Shown here in pieces: positions 54,400-64,000 of a DNA stretch of 64,000 bases. Position 1 is the first letter of the stretch. Every line of letters begins with the position of its first letter. Source of the stretch: Nitrospira sp. (GTDB lineage: Bacteria > Nitrospirota > Nitrospiria > Nitrospirales > Nitrospiraceae); the NCBI GenBank assembly GCA_016873435.1, contig VGXF01000001.1, positions 248,001-312,000 of the forward strand, in the 5' to 3' direction. The translations under genes were made by a program, and so were the position numbers. The notes under the pieces are model-generated. The model was not told the DNA's origin and ran no database searches. It worked only from the letters and a program-made list of their open reading frames with translations.

Positions 54400-55821
54400 T
54401 TACGGTAATTCATTCACAAGCTGCTTAAACTGCCGGCCCCGGTCCTGATAGTCCGCAAACATGTCGAAACTCGCACAGGCTGGCGAGAGCAGGACGACAT
54501 CGCCCGCCACGGCCTCACGGGCCGCCTCCGCCACCGCCTCGCGCAACGACCCCGCACGGCTGATCGAGCGGCACTCCCACCAGATCTCTTGCAGCTTCGC
54601 CGCGGCTTCACCGATCAAAATGAGATGTTTCACGCGCCGCGCCACTACCTCGCGTAGCCGCTCGAAATCGCCACCCTTGTCGCGCCCGCCCGCGATCAGC
54701 ACGATCGGCTTGTCGAAACTTTCGAGCGCTTTGAGCACCGCGTCCACGTTCGTTCCCTTCGAATCGTTCACAAACTGAACGCCGTTGCGCTCGCGCACCG
54801 CCTCCACCGCATGCTCGATGCCAGGAAATTCCTGTAGCGCCTGTCGGATGACGGGCATCGGGCAGCGCGCAGCAAGTCCGGCTGACACGGCCGCCATCGC
54901 ATTGGTCAGGTTGTGCGCGCCAGGTACACGGATCTCGTCGCGCCGGCAGACCGCTTCCGTTCGGCCGTCGACGCTGGCCATTACCTGCATCCCGTCCCAC
55001 CAGACACCGCCAGAGACGCCGCGCCCCTTGGGATCAGCCCGCGAAATTCCCCACAGATCCCCGCGTACCTTTGCGCGCATGGCCGCCACACGCTCGTCGT
55101 CGAGATTCAACAGCGCGATGTCACCCGCCGACTGATTCTCAAAAATCCGTGCCTTGGCCGCAATGTAGTCCGACAGCGCGTCATAGCGGTCCATGTGATC
55201 GGTCGTCACGTTGAGCACGGCGGCAAACCAGGGGTGGAACCGCTCGATCGTTTCCAATTGGAAGCTGGATACTTCCGCCACGACATAGTCGTAGGGACCA
55301 GCGCCCGATTCGCCGGACATCAGCGTTTCGATGGCTGCTTCACTCACCGGGACCCCCAAGTTCCCCCCAACAAAGGTACGCCACCCGCTGCGCTGCATAA
55401 GTTCGCCAATCAGCGTCACTGTCGTGCTCTTGCCGTTCGTACCGGTGATCGCCATCACGGGCGCGCGCAAAAACCGTGACGCCAACTCCAATTCACCAAT
55501 GATGGACCGGCCGCTCTGCCGGACCTGCCGCAGCATCGGCAGGTTTGACGGCACGCCCGGACTGACCACAACGACATCGGCACCGCTGACGGCTGATTCG
55601 TAACCGGGCCCGGTGCGAATCTCAATTGCCGTCCGATCTACTCCAGCGAGCGCGGACACCAACTGCGCATCCGGCTTGGCATCGGCCACGGTGACCCGAG
55701 CTCCAACCATATGAAGCAGACGCGCCGCGGCGACTCCGCTGCGGGCGAGACCAATGACCGTGACCCGCCTGCCCGTAAATTCGCTCTTCAAGTTCGTCGT
55801 CCTCATCAAATCCCATCTCAC
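54400..55821 (-). CDS. murD: UDP-N-acetylmuramoylalanine-D-glutamate ligase
   Basis: 473 residues. [17 protein letters not shown] at the N-terminus, ATP loop [17 protein letters not shown], and [17 protein letters not shown]. It adds D-Glu. ATG 55821 is the first start, one base after the mraY stop region; ATG 55806 is an alternative. GAGGTGAG precedes the first ATG. Confidence 0.95.
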   Translation of the reverse strand: MRWDLMRTTNLKSEFTGRRVTVIGLARSGVAAARLLHMVGARVTVADAKPDAQLVSALAGVDRTAIEIRTGPGYESAVSGADVVVVSPGVPSNLPMLRQVRQSGRSIIGELELASRFLRAPVMAITGTNGKSTTVTLIGELMQRSGWRTFVGGNLGVPVSEAAIETLMSGESGAGPYDYVVAEVSSFQLETIERFHPWFAAVLNVTTDHMDRYDALSDYIAAKARIFENQSAGDIALLNLDDERVAAMRAKVRGDLWGISRADPKGRGVSGGVWWDGMQVMASVDGRTEAVCRRDEIRVPGAHNLTNAMAAVSAGLAARCPMPVIRQALQEFPGIEHAVEAVRERNGVQFVNDSKGTNVDAVLKALESFDKPIVLIAGGRDKGGDFERLREVVARRVKHLILIGEAAAKLQEIWWECRSISRAGSLREAVAEAAREAVAGDVVLLSPACASFDMFADYQDRGRQFKQLVNELP

Positions 55822-55822
55822 C

Positions 55823-56899
55823 TCACCTCAGCTTGAGCGTACTGAGACTCAGGAGTGCCAGCATCACGGCCATGATCCACAGCCGCACGACGACTTTCGG
55901 TTCCTCCCACCCCTTCATCTCGAAGTGATGGTGAATCGGCGCCATAAGGAAGATCCGCTTACCGCGCGACTTGAACGAGGCCACCTGGAAGATTACAGAG
56001 ATGGCCTCGATCACGAATACGCCACCGACCAGCAACAGCAGCAGTTCGTGCTTGCTCACAACCGCCACCGTGCCTAGCGCCGCGCCCAGCGGCAGCGATC
56101 CCACATCGCCCATGAAAATCTGGGCCGGATAGGTGTTGAACCAGAGAAACCCAAGACTCGCGCCGCAGATCGCTGCGGTGAAGATCGCCAGTTCGCCCGC
56201 GCCATCAATGTAAGGAATCAGCAGGTACTCGGACATGATCTTGTTGCCGACCACGTAGGCCACGATCGTGTAGGCCAGAGCAGCTATCATGATGGGGCCG
56301 ACGGCAAGCCCGTCGAGGCCGTCCGTGAGATTCACCGCATTCGAGCTGCCGACGATGACCAGTACAACGAAGGGAATGTAGAACAATCCCAGATCGGGCG
56401 TGAAATTCTTAAAGAACGGCACGCTCAGCTTCGTTGAGTAGCTAGGCAGATAGTAGAGCAGCAGTCCAATCATCAGCGCCAACGCGCCTTGGGCAAGAAT
56501 TTTCTGTCCGGCCGTCAGCCCCTTCGATTTGGCACCCGCAAACTTGCGATAGTCATCAGCAAAACCGATTAGGCCGTACCCGACCGTCGCACCCAGCGCC
56601 AGCCACACGTACTGGTTGGTGATATCCGCCCACAGCGTCGTCGAGAGGACGACGGCGAAAAGAATCAGCACACCGCCCATTGTGGGCGTGCCCGCCTTGG
56701 CTAAATGGCCCTGGGGACCATCCTCGCGGATGTGTTGTCCCATCTTGATCGCTTGCAACTTTTTGATCAGCGGCGGTGCCAGCACAAAAGCGATCAGAAA
56801 CGCCGTGATCGCCGCGTAAATCGTCCGGAAGCTCAGATACCGGAACACGTTCAGTGCGGGTATTTCCGTGTGGAGCGGATAGAGCAGGAGATACAGCAT
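55823..56899 (-). CDS. mraY: Phospho-MurNAc-pentapeptide transferase
   Basis: 358 residues from ATG 56899, with GGAGGAG five bases upstream inside the murF end. About ten membrane helices. Signatures: [23 protein letters not shown] and the C-terminal [15 protein letters not shown]. It makes lipid I. One base separates it from murF. Confidence 0.96.
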   Translation of the reverse strand: MLYLLLYPLHTEIPALNVFRYLSFRTIYAAITAFLIAFVLAPPLIKKLQAIKMGQHIREDGPQGHLAKAGTPTMGGVLILFAVVLSTTLWADITNQYVWLALGATVGYGLIGFADDYRKFAGAKSKGLTAGQKILAQGALALMIGLLLYYLPSYSTKLSVPFFKNFTPDLGLFYIPFVVLVIVGSSNAVNLTDGLDGLAVGPIMIAALAYTIVAYVVGNKIMSEYLLIPYIDGAGELAIFTAAICGASLGFLWFNTYPAQIFMGDVGSLPLGAALGTVAVVSKHELLLLLVGGVFVIEAISVIFQVASFKSRGKRIFLMAPIHHHFEMKGWEEPKVVVRLWIMAVMLALLSLSTLKLR

Positions 56900-56900
56900 C

Positions 56901-58355
56901 TCAGCTCCTCCCGCCTCGACTGAGCGTCGCCACACCGCCCGTCCCCGTCACGATTTCGACGGCCCGCTCCATCTTCATGCCGCGCGACGCCTTGACCAGC
57001 ACCACGTCACCGGCCTGCACCAGCTCTTTCAGGGCCGCCCCGGCCCTCGTCGCGTCAGTTTCGTATACAGCGCAGCCCGCTGGCATACCAGCCGCGCGTG
57101 CACCCTCCACCAGTTCGTGTCCAAATGCGCCGCAGGCGATCAGATGCGAGATGCCCCGTTCCGCCAGATGGGTGCCGACTTCGCGGTGTCGCGGGGCGGC
57201 GTCCGCTCCCAGCTCCAGCATGTCACCCAGCACCGCGATCGACCGCCCGCCGGCACCCAGTTCGCACAGCAGATCGATGGAGGCTTTCATTGAGGCCGGA
57301 TTCGCGTTGTAGCAATCGTTGATGATGCGCACGCCGTGCCAGGTCAGAATCTGCGACCGCATGGCCAGCGGCCGAAACGCTGCCAGGCCGGCCGCGATTG
57401 TCACCGGGCTCAACCCCATGACATGCCCCACGGCAGCAGCAGCCAATGCATTTAGAATATTGTGCAGGCCGCGCACATGTAGAGAGACCAGCTGGGGCCT
57501 ACCGCGGCCGGGCAGCCGCAGATGGAATTGCGTACGGTGCTGCCCGCCCATCATCAATCGCTCTGCCCGCACCTGCGCGCGATCGGAGAGGCCAAACGAC
57601 ACGACTTCGCAACGCGCACGAGAGGCAAGATAGCCGAAATAGGCATCGTCCGCGTTCAATATCGCGCTGCCCTCAGGCGGCAGAAATTCCAGTAATTCGC
57701 CCTTGGACTGTGCGGAGACATCCTCCGAGCCAAAAAACTCCAGATGGTCCGGGCCGATGTTCGTGATAAGGCCAATCGTCGGGCGGGTGAGCTCGCAAAG
57801 CCGCACCGTCTGACCGACGTTGTCCACGCCCATTTCGATCACCGCCGCCTTGTGGCGCGGCGTCAGGCGCAGCAGCGTCTGCGGTACGCCGATCCGATTG
57901 TTCAAATTGCCCTCAGTACGAAGCACCGGCTTGCTTTGCGCCAGCACATTGGCCGTCATTTCCTTGGTCGTTGTCTTGCCATTGCTGCCGGTCACAGCCA
58001 CGACCGGAATCTGGAACCGGTTGCGATGATGCGCCGCTAGTTGCTGATAGGCAGCCAGCACGTCCGGCACGCCAAGTAGTACAGACGCACGGGTGCTACT
58101 TCGTTTCACCGACAGCGGCAGATGGTAGCTGTCGCGCACCAGCGCACCTACCGCGCCCTGCCTCAGCGCAGCCGGCACGAACTCGTGCCCGTCCATCCGG
58201 TCTCCCGTGAGCGCCACGAAGAGATCCCCCTCGCCGATCTCGCGTGAATCCGTGCAGAGGCGCCGGATGCCCTGCTTCCCGGTGTGGAGTTCCCGCTTCG
58301 TCAGCAACTGTGCGCTGGCGATCTCCCGAATTTCATCGATGACAAACAACGGCAT
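56901..58355 (-). CDS. murF: UDP-MurNAc-tripeptide-D-alanyl-D-alanine ligase
   Basis: 484 residues from ATG 58355 with GGAAG upstream; an in-frame ATG at 58415 overlaps the murE stop as ATGA and would add 20 unconserved residues. ATP loop VTGSNGKTTTKEM; NDCYNANPASMKASIDLL is typical. It adds D-Ala-D-Ala. Confidence 0.94.
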   Translation of the reverse strand: MPLFVIDEIREIASAQLLTKRELHTGKQGIRRLCTDSREIGEGDLFVALTGDRMDGHEFVPAALRQGAVGALVRDSYHLPLSVKRSSTRASVLLGVPDVLAAYQQLAAHHRNRFQIPVVAVTGSNGKTTTKEMTANVLAQSKPVLRTEGNLNNRIGVPQTLLRLTPRHKAAVIEMGVDNVGQTVRLCELTRPTIGLITNIGPDHLEFFGSEDVSAQSKGELLEFLPPEGSAILNADDAYFGYLASRARCEVVSFGLSDRAQVRAERLMMGGQHRTQFHLRLPGRGRPQLVSLHVRGLHNILNALAAAAVGHVMGLSPVTIAAGLAAFRPLAMRSQILTWHGVRIINDCYNANPASMKASIDLLCELGAGGRSIAVLGDMLELGADAAPRHREVGTHLAERGISHLIACGAFGHELVEGARAAGMPAGCAVYETDATRAGAALKELVQAGDVVLVKASRGMKMERAVEIVTGTGGVATLSRGGRS

Positions 58356-58411
58356 CGTATACTTCCACAGTTCGGCACTCGTGGTTAGAACCCGACACGT
58401 CGCAACTGGCA

Positions 58412-59908
58412 TCATACGCGCAACGACGCCAAAGCCGCCCGCGCCACTTCCCGATCGTCAAAATGATCTTTGGTCGTTCCGACGATCTGGTAATCCTCGT
58501 GGCCCTTGCCGGCAATCAGCACTGTGTCCCCCGTTTTCGCTTCACGCACGGCGGCCTCGATCGCAGTACGGCGGTCGACCATCACTTCATATCTAACCGG
58601 CCTCTGCGCCAGCACCTCTTTCACGCCAACCTCAACTTCTCTCAAAATCGCCTGTGGATCCTCCGTGCGCGGATTGTCAGACGTAAGGAAGACTATGTCG
58701 CTCAGTCGTGCGGCGACGCGCCCCATCTTGGGGCGCTTCGTGCGGTCACGGTCACCGCCGCATCCAAACACGATAATGATCCGCCCTGTCTTGAGCACCT
58801 GGACGGTCGTAAGCAGCCGCAGTAGCGCGTCCTCCGTATGGGCGTAATCCACCACGACCGTGAAGTTCTGACCGCCTTCGACCCGCTCGAAGCGGCCCGG
58901 TACATTCACGACAGACGCAATGCCGCGCTGGACCATATCCGGGGAAAAGCCCTCGTGCAGTCCCACGCCGATTGCCGCCAGCATGTTGTAGACGTTGTGC
59001 TCGCCGACCAACTGGCTTTCGATCGGAAACCGGCCCTTCGGAGTTGCTACGGTGAACCGCGTGCCGCTCAATGCCAACCGGACATCCTCGGCACGGATGT
59101 CGGCCGTCTGATGGATCGCATAGGTCCAGACGGGCACGCGGCTGGCCCGGCAGACGTGCGTGCCGCGTGGATCGTCGAGATTGACGATAGCGCGCTTAGG
59201 CCGCGGCTTCGCTCCTGACGGATTTAAACCAGTGAAGAGGCGGAGCTTGGCCTGAAAATAGTCTTCAAGGTCAGCGTGAAAATCGAGATGATCCTGCGTG
59301 AGATTGGTAAAAATCGCGACGTCGAACTCGCAGCCGGCCGTGCGGTCCATCGCCAATGCGTGCGACGACACTTCCATCACTGCCGCGTCCATACCCGCCC
59401 CGGCCATCTTCGCCAAGAGCTCCTGTAACTCCACCGCACCCGGCGTCGTATGTGACGCAGGAATGCATTCGTCGCCGATTTGATAGGCCACCGTGCCGAT
59501 TAGGCCGACGCGGCGGCCGGCCGCCTCCAGCAGCCCCTTACACAGATAGGTCACCGTCGTCTTGCCGTTTGTCCCCGTCACGCCGACCATGCACAGATGG
59601 GAGGCCGGATCTGCGTAGAACCGCCCGGCCAGCACGCCCAGTATCCGGCGCGTATCCTCCACGTGCACGACCGGAATCGAAGACGGCAACGGTACATGCA
59701 CGTCTTTTTGGATGACCAGCGCCGCGGCGCCGGCCACGACGGCTTTTTCGACGAAGGCGTGGCCGTCCACGCGCTCGCCCTTCACCGCTACAAAGACGCC
59801 GCCCGGCTTGACCGCGCGGGAATCGTCCGTCAGCGACGAAATCGCGACATTCAAATTTCCCGTCCGCTTGGCAACCGCCAGCGGCGCGACCAGTTCGGCA
59901 AAGGTCAC
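58412..59908 (-). CDS. murE: UDP-MurNAc-tripeptide synthetase MurE
   Basis: 498 residues. ATP loop GVTGTNGKTTVTYLCKG. The specificity motif is DNPR (in LTSDNPRTEDPQAIL), which marks meso-diaminopimelate-adding enzymes, so the wall is of the Gram-negative DAP type. Four-base overlap with ftsI. Confidence 0.96.
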   Translation of the reverse strand: MTFAELVAPLAVAKRTGNLNVAISSLTDDSRAVKPGGVFVAVKGERVDGHAFVEKAVVAGAAALVIQKDVHVPLPSSIPVVHVEDTRRILGVLAGRFYADPASHLCMVGVTGTNGKTTVTYLCKGLLEAAGRRVGLIGTVAYQIGDECIPASHTTPGAVELQELLAKMAGAGMDAAVMEVSSHALAMDRTAGCEFDVAIFTNLTQDHLDFHADLEDYFQAKLRLFTGLNPSGAKPRPKRAIVNLDDPRGTHVCRASRVPVWTYAIHQTADIRAEDVRLALSGTRFTVATPKGRFPIESQLVGEHNVYNMLAAIGVGLHEGFSPDMVQRGIASVVNVPGRFERVEGGQNFTVVVDYAHTEDALLRLLTTVQVLKTGRIIIVFGCGGDRDRTKRPKMGRVAARLSDIVFLTSDNPRTEDPQAILREVEVGVKEVLAQRPVRYEVMVDRRTAIEAAVREAKTGDTVLIAGKGHEDYQIVGTTKDHFDDREVARAALASLRV

Positions 59909-61641
59909 GGGATCATCACTCCATCAGAAGACCAGGCCCACGCCAGCTTCATCGGCTCCTGCGACGATACGCCCAGATAGGGGAGCGCCTGTTCGGCGAT
60001 GCGCCGGAAGACCGGCGCGGCGATGGTGCCCCCCCAGGCCTCGCCATGCGGCTCGTCGATGATCGCCACAATCGTCAGGCGCGGATCGTCGGCCGGGACG
60101 TAGCCAGCGAACGATGCGACAGATAGCTTCGACGAATAGGCGCCGGTCGCCGGGTCAATTTTCTGCGCCGTGCCCGTCTTGCCCGCCACGCGGTAGCCGG
60201 GCACCGCCGCCTTGCCGCCGGTCCCGGCCGTCACGACGCCCTCGAGAATCGTGTTGAGCTTCTGCGCCGTCTCGGCCGTGATAGGTTGCCGCCGTGCTTG
60301 CGGCGACACTTGCGCCACCAACTGCCCCTGCGCATCGCGCACCTCGGCCACAGTATAGGGCTTCATGAGCCAGCCGCCGTTGGCCACGGCCGAGACGGCC
60401 GTCGCGAGCTGGAGCGCCGTAACGCCGATCTCCTGCCCGATAGCCACGGAGGCCAGCGTGCGCCGACCCCACTCGCGCGGCTCCTTGAGCAGACCGCCGG
60501 CTTCGCCCGGCAGATCGATCTCGACCCGCTCGCCGAAGCCGAAGGCTTTCAGATATCGGTACAGGCGCTCGTCGCCAAGCACCATTGCTGTCTTGGCCGC
60601 GGCAACATTGCTCGACTTTTGAATCGCTTGTGCGAAAGTCAGCCACGCGTGCTTTTCATGATCGTGGATGACCGTCCCCGCAATTGTTATCTTGCCGTTC
60701 TCCGCATAGATTTCACTGCTTGGCTTCATCACACCTTCCTGCAGCGCGGCAGCAGCAAGGAAAATCTTCATTGTTGAGCCCGGCTCGTAGGCGTCCGTGA
60801 GCACGCGGTTGCGCCAGCGGTCGGCGGATAGCTCTCGCACGGCGTTCGGATCAAACCGCGGCGACACCGCCATGGCCAGCACGGCGCCGGTCTTCGGTTC
60901 CATCACGATGACGACGCCACCCCTAGCGCGCGAGGCCGACACAGCCGCGTCCAGCTCCTTCTCGGAGACGTACTGGATCACCTCGTCGATTGTCAGCGTC
61001 AGACTGTGTCCGGACGACGGTCCCTGCTCGGTGAGCCCTTTAGGAAACACGGTCCGCCCCAGCGCGTCACGCTGCAGAATGATCTGGCGTTTTTCGCCGC
61101 GCAGGTAAGGATCGTAGCGGCGCTCGATGCCTTCCAACCCCTGCCCGTCAATGCCGGTAAAGCCCAGTACGTGAGCGAGCAGCGGACCTTTGGGATAGAA
61201 CCGGCGCCCCTCCATCACTGTGCCGATGCCGCCAAGGGACAGCGTGTCCAGCTTGCGGCCCTCCTCGGGATCGATCTTGCGCGCAATCCAGACAAAGCTC
61301 CGCTCTTGCCTGAGTTTTTTCTCGATGTCCGCCGCGCGCACGTGCAGCACGCGCGCGAGATCGCGTGCCACGCCGGAGGGATTTTCAAGTGAGGTTGGCA
61401 CCCCAAATATGGACGGTACCTCCACGTTCATGGCCAGCACCTTGCCCCGCCGGTCATAGATCGTCCCTCGACTGCCCTCGACCATGACGGCCTTTTGATG
61501 CTGGCGGTCTGCCTTGACCGATAGTTCTCCCGCCTGCAGGACTTGCAGATTGACAAGTCGAATGAGGACGGCCACGAATCCCGCTAGGAATAGCACGGCC
61601 AGGACGATGCGGCGGCCACGGCAGGGCTCCATGCCGGTCAC
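59905..61641 (-). CDS. ftsI: Septal peptidoglycan transpeptidase FtsI (PBP3)
   Basis: 578 residues. Membrane helix near 11-31 (IVLAVLFLAGFVAVLIRLV). Penicillin-binding motifs: Ser289-Lys292 in EPGSTMKIF, SSN at 343-345, KTGT at 488-491. It cross-links septal peptidoglycan. Overlaps both ftsL and murE by four bases. No C-terminal PASTA domain. Confidence 0.96.
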   Translation of the reverse strand: MTGMEPCRGRRIVLAVLFLAGFVAVLIRLVNLQVLQAGELSVKADRQHQKAVMVEGSRGTIYDRRGKVLAMNVEVPSIFGVPTSLENPSGVARDLARVLHVRAADIEKKLRQERSFVWIARKIDPEEGRKLDTLSLGGIGTVMEGRRFYPKGPLLAHVLGFTGIDGQGLEGIERRYDPYLRGEKRQIILQRDALGRTVFPKGLTEQGPSSGHSLTLTIDEVIQYVSEKELDAAVSASRARGGVVIVMEPKTGAVLAMAVSPRFDPNAVRELSADRWRNRVLTDAYEPGSTMKIFLAAAALQEGVMKPSSEIYAENGKITIAGTVIHDHEKHAWLTFAQAIQKSSNVAAAKTAMVLGDERLYRYLKAFGFGERVEIDLPGEAGGLLKEPREWGRRTLASVAIGQEIGVTALQLATAVSAVANGGWLMKPYTVAEVRDAQGQLVAQVSPQARRQPITAETAQKLNTILEGVVTAGTGGKAAVPGYRVAGKTGTAQKIDPATGAYSSKLSVASFAGYVPADDPRLTIVAIIDEPHGEAWGGTIAAPVFRRIAEQALPYLGVSSQEPMKLAWAWSSDGVMIP

Positions 61642-61964
61642 GGCTTTCTCCAGTAACGCTCGTGCTTCGCCATACGGACCTCCGACAGCGCCGGCTCGCC
61701 CGGCATCGCGTCCGCGGCATTTACCAGAATCACCTGGCCGGGCTGTGGCGGGAGCAATCCAAGCCTCTCCGTCGCCACTTTTGCGATGCGCTCCGGCGCC
61801 GTCAGCGCTGAGACTTTCACGCGTAACTCGTCCTGCTCGCGCTGCAGCACGACTTTTCTGGCTTTAAGCTGCTCGATCCGGTAACCAACACGCACGATGT
61901 CCGCGCGCTCCCAAACAAAGAGCAACAGCACGCCCATGACGATTGAACCCGCCAGCGCTTTCAT
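61638..61964 (-). CDS. ftsL: Cell division protein FtsL
   Basis: 108 residues from ATG 61964 (GGAGGGG upstream), four-base overlap with rsmH. Membrane helix MKALAGSIVMGVLLLFVW, then a coiled coil IEQLKARKVVLQREQDELRV (20 residues). The C-terminus ATERLGLLPPQPGQVILV fits the FtsL family. Assignment rests on position as well as pattern. Confidence 0.88.
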   Translation of the reverse strand: MKALAGSIVMGVLLLFVWERADIVRVGYRIEQLKARKVVLQREQDELRVKVSALTAPERIAKVATERLGLLPPQPGQVILVNAADAMPGEPALSEVRMAKHERYWRKP

Positions 61965-62905
61965 GCCGCCCCTCCAACAGGCAGCCGCTCGGCCACTCGC
62001 AGCTTGGCGCTGCGTGCGCGCGGATTCCCACGGCACTCTTCGTCAGACGGTACCTGCGGTTTCTTCGTCAAAATCTTCAGACAGGCTTGCGGTCCCTGCG
62101 ACAGGGATTTGAACGTCTGCTTGACAATCCGGTCCTCGAGAGAATGGAACGAAATGACGCAGAGCCGCCCTCCGGTCACCAGCAGCGCCGCCGCCTCCCG
62201 CAGGGCGCCCTCGATCACATCTAGCTCCCGGTTTACGGCAATGCGTAGCGCCTGAAATGTCCGTGTCGCACAATGGATTCGCCCATGGCGGTAGGAAGCC
62301 GGGACGGCACGGACAACAGCACTCACGAGATCGAAAGTGGTGCGAAGTGGGGCAATGTTCCTGCGGTTGATAATTGAGCGGGCAATGCGGCGAGAGTATC
62401 GCTCCTCGCCGTATTGATAGATAAGATCGGCCAGTTCCCGTTCTGAAAGCTGATTCACCGAGTCGGCGGCCGTGCGTCCACTCCGCGGATCCATGCGCAT
62501 GTCGAGCGGACCGTCGGCGAGAAAGCTCATCCCGCGCTCCGGCTGGTCCAGTTGAGCTGACGACACGCCTAGATCGAAGATCACGCCGTCAACCTCCGAC
62601 ACGCTGGACAGGTGCACAATCCGAGAAAGCTCGCTGAAATTTCCGCATGCGAGGCGCAGACGCGCTGCCTCATGTGCCAGTCGCAATCCTGTGGCCTCGA
62701 TGGCCTCGGGGTCGCGATCGATTCCGATCACCGCTCCATCCGGTCCCATGCGCTCCAGCATCAGCGCCGCATGGCCGCCCTGCCCAATCGTGCAATCCAC
62801 GTAGATGCCGCCAGACTTGCAGTCCAGCCAAGATAAAACCTCTCCGGCCAAAACAGGGACATGGCTTAACGCACCATTTCCCCTGGAAGAACGATGATTT
62901 ACCAC
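61961..62905 (-). CDS. rsmH: 16S rRNA (cytosine-1402 N4) methyltransferase
   Basis: 314 residues from GTG 62905. SHVPVLAGEVLSWL, YVDCTIGQGGHAALMLERM (SAM site) and FDLGVSSAQLDQPERGMSF are signatures; FHSLEDRIVKQTF closes the family core. It is the first gene of the division cluster. GGGAG lies only three to four bases before the GTG. mraZ, which usually precedes it, is missing. Confidence 0.95.
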   Translation of the reverse strand: MVNHRSSRGNGALSHVPVLAGEVLSWLDCKSGGIYVDCTIGQGGHAALMLERMGPDGAVIGIDRDPEAIEATGLRLAHEAARLRLACGNFSELSRIVHLSSVSEVDGVIFDLGVSSAQLDQPERGMSFLADGPLDMRMDPRSGRTAADSVNQLSERELADLIYQYGEERYSRRIARSIINRRNIAPLRTTFDLVSAVVRAVPASYRHGRIHCATRTFQALRIAVNRELDVIEGALREAAALLVTGGRLCVISFHSLEDRIVKQTFKSLSQGPQACLKILTKKPQVPSDEECRGNPRARSAKLRVAERLPVGGAA

Positions 62906-62927
62906 TTTCTCCCACTTTTTTAAAAAA

Positions 62928-62955
62928 CGTATACCTTTCGTTCATCGCATGTCAA
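62928..62955 (-). promoter_or_regulatory. Promoter of the division/cell-wall cluster
   Basis: Minus strand TTGACA (62950-62955), 16 bases, TATACG (62928-62933). Just downstream, overlapping the rsmH start, TGGGAgaaagTGGTA resembles two MraZ boxes at ten-base spacing. Confidence 0.55.
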
Positions 62956-63417
62956 GGGGAAAGTTCGTGAAGTCAACTAGATAGGCTGGTTTGGGTCCTT
63001 GGTGCCGATTCAGCTGGATTGCTGGAAAGCTCCACGCGGCATTGGGTGCTGCCTTTTGGCTCCGAATGCCAGCGAGCCCCCTGACGGACTGGAAGACTGC
63101 GACGCCAATCGTCTGAAGAATATTCAGGACAAGGGCTAGCCAGTATACGGAGCACACCTCGGCAATACGACACGGCAGCCATCACCGGGGTCGGGGATAT
63201 CGGGAGTGGCAATGAGCAGCCACCCAGGGGCCGAGACGCACAAGATTCTACGTTGCCACCGCGGCACGGATACGAAAATTTGGATACGAGGCTGCCGTCC
63301 AGCATCAGGTTCGAAGCGAGTAGGGCAGGATCCCGCCGGTTCCTCCAGCACGCCGACACGGGCAGGCCCGTTGTTTGGCGCTTCCACTTTCAATCGCCCC
63401 CCTAACATATTTTGAAA
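62956..63417. other. 462-base spacer without a recognisable gene
   Basis: Short frames on both strands overlap one another and none resembles a known family or mraZ. A minus-strand frame 63136-63408 has fair composition (VPRWQRRILCVSAPGWLLIA) but no start signal. It may contain decayed coding sequence. Confidence 0.4.
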
Positions 63418-64000
63418 TTACGACGGACGGTTGGCCTGCAAGACCGACTTCACCGGCGGCATGAGCAGCCAGACTTCGCCGCCGTTTTCACTCTTGTATA
63501 ACCCGCTGCCATTTGTCCCCGCGTAGAAGAGTTTTGGATTCGTTCCGCTCTGGGCAAGCGAACGGATGTTCAGACTCGCAAGCCCCTCATTGATCGCCTT
63601 CCAAGTGTTTCCACCATCAATGCTCGTGTGCACCCCCTCCCGGCTGGCAATATAAAGTGTGTCCACCTTGTCCCGGTCTAGCACCATTGCGCTGATCATT
63701 TGATCTGGTAGTTCCTGCGCAATGCGCGTCCATGACTTGGCCGCATCGGTTGTTTTATAGAGACCGTTGAGCGTGGCGGCATACACCGTGCCCGGTGCGA
63801 AGGGATCCACCTGCATCGCGGTCACACCGAGGGCACGTGAGGATTTGATCATTTCCGGAGGCACCAGCCCTTCGTTAGCCTTCCCCCACAACCCCGCACG
63901 GTTGACGGATTTGTAGACGCCGCCGCTCGTGCCAGCGTAGAGAATGTCCGTCCGCGTGGGATCCAGTGCCAGCGCCACCACCATCAGCACTTCCTTCATG
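63418..64000 (-). CDS. BNR/Asp-box beta-propeller protein (5' part outside window)
   Basis: The last 194 codons of a gene entering from the right edge. Repeated Asp-box motifs lie on blade turns: YKTTDAAKSWTRI, HTSIDGGNTWKAI and YKSENGGEVWLL, each preceded by TVYAAT, TLYIAS or LFYAGT. This is the sortilin/Ycf48-like propeller class, usually exported or periplasmic; function cannot be assigned. The ATG at 63999 is probably internal. Confidence 0.8.
   Translation of the reverse strand, partial: MKEVLMVVALALDPTRTDILYAGTSGGVYKSVNRAGLWGKANEGLVPPEMIKSSRALGVTAMQVDPFAPGTVYAATLNGLYKTTDAAKSWTRIAQELPDQMISAMVLDRDKVDTLYIASREGVHTSIDGGNTWKAINEGLASLNIRSLAQSGTNPKLFYAGTNGSGLYKSENGGEVWLLMPPVKSVLQANRPS

Noticed and set aside
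62956-63417. Degenerate mraZ in front of rsmH
   Set aside because: No frame shows MraZ-like motifs such as DEKGRV or the second DxxGR repeat.

Overview
The window looks like a chromosomal segment of a Nitrospira-type autotroph (phylum Nitrospirota). The reasons are a two-subunit ATP-citrate lyase directly followed by a mitochondrial-type aconitase and a monomeric NADP isocitrate dehydrogenase, and nearby a five-gene 2-oxoacid:ferredoxin oxidoreductase of the Hydrogenobacter/Nitrospira type. Together these are core enzymes of the reductive TCA cycle. DNA is GC-rich (about 60 % by eye), coding density is high, and no rRNA, tRNA, CRISPR array, prophage or insertion sequence was seen. The organism call is inference from gene content.

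Layout. 0-8.4 kb (minus strand): aclB-aclA-acn-icd and the start of an iron-sulfur subunit of fumarate reductase/succinate dehydrogenase type. 8.4-12.6 kb: a palindromic dispersed element, mutM, small zinc-ribbon and hypothetical genes, an Rsm22-family methyltransferase. 12.6-16.8 kb (minus): five-subunit oxidoreductase operon (order beta-gamma-delta-epsilon-alpha) with a clear promoter and terminator. 17.1-21.1 kb (plus): tldD-tldE pair, a free-standing C-terminal zinc domain of methylenetetrahydrofolate reductase, queF. 21.4-24.2 kb (minus): panB, metF, folD (one-carbon/pantothenate). 24.4-26.0 kb (plus): exported beta-propeller and a Cys-rich protein. 26.2-39.6 kb (minus): ppi, rnc, fabF, acpP, fabG, fabD, fabH, plsX, rpmF, yceD, rpsR, ssb, rpsF, ychF, pth, rplY, prs, ispE. 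39.8-45 kb: pgsA, a hypothetical gene, a serine hydrolase, a broken divIVA, yggT, proC, yggS, pgeF. 45-62.9 kb (minus): the division/cell-wall cluster rsmH-ftsL-ftsI-murE-murF-mraY-murD-ftsW-murG-murC-murB-ddl-ftsQ-ftsA-ftsZ, without mraZ in front. 63.4-64 kb: 3' end of a BNR/Asp-box propeller gene.

How it works together. The left 17 kb supplies citrate cleavage and reductive carboxylation steps for CO2 fixation; the centre is housekeeping (fatty acids, phospholipid, translation); the right third builds peptidoglycan and the divisome.

The less ordinary signals lie between and at the edges of genes. (1) Several genes have a -10 box only 5-6 bases before the start codon, a leaderless architecture. 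(2) Dispersed short repeats extend into coding ends, so that fabD and rnc finish with the same repeat-encoded tail, and fabF and the serine hydrolase finish inside a second repeat family. (3) Three gene remnants: a divIVA with a nonsense codon, the tail of a sigma-54-type response regulator in front of ispE, and a second copy of the ddl C-terminus. (4) A split methylenetetrahydrofolate reductase. No wholly new multi-gene defence or biosynthetic system was identified.
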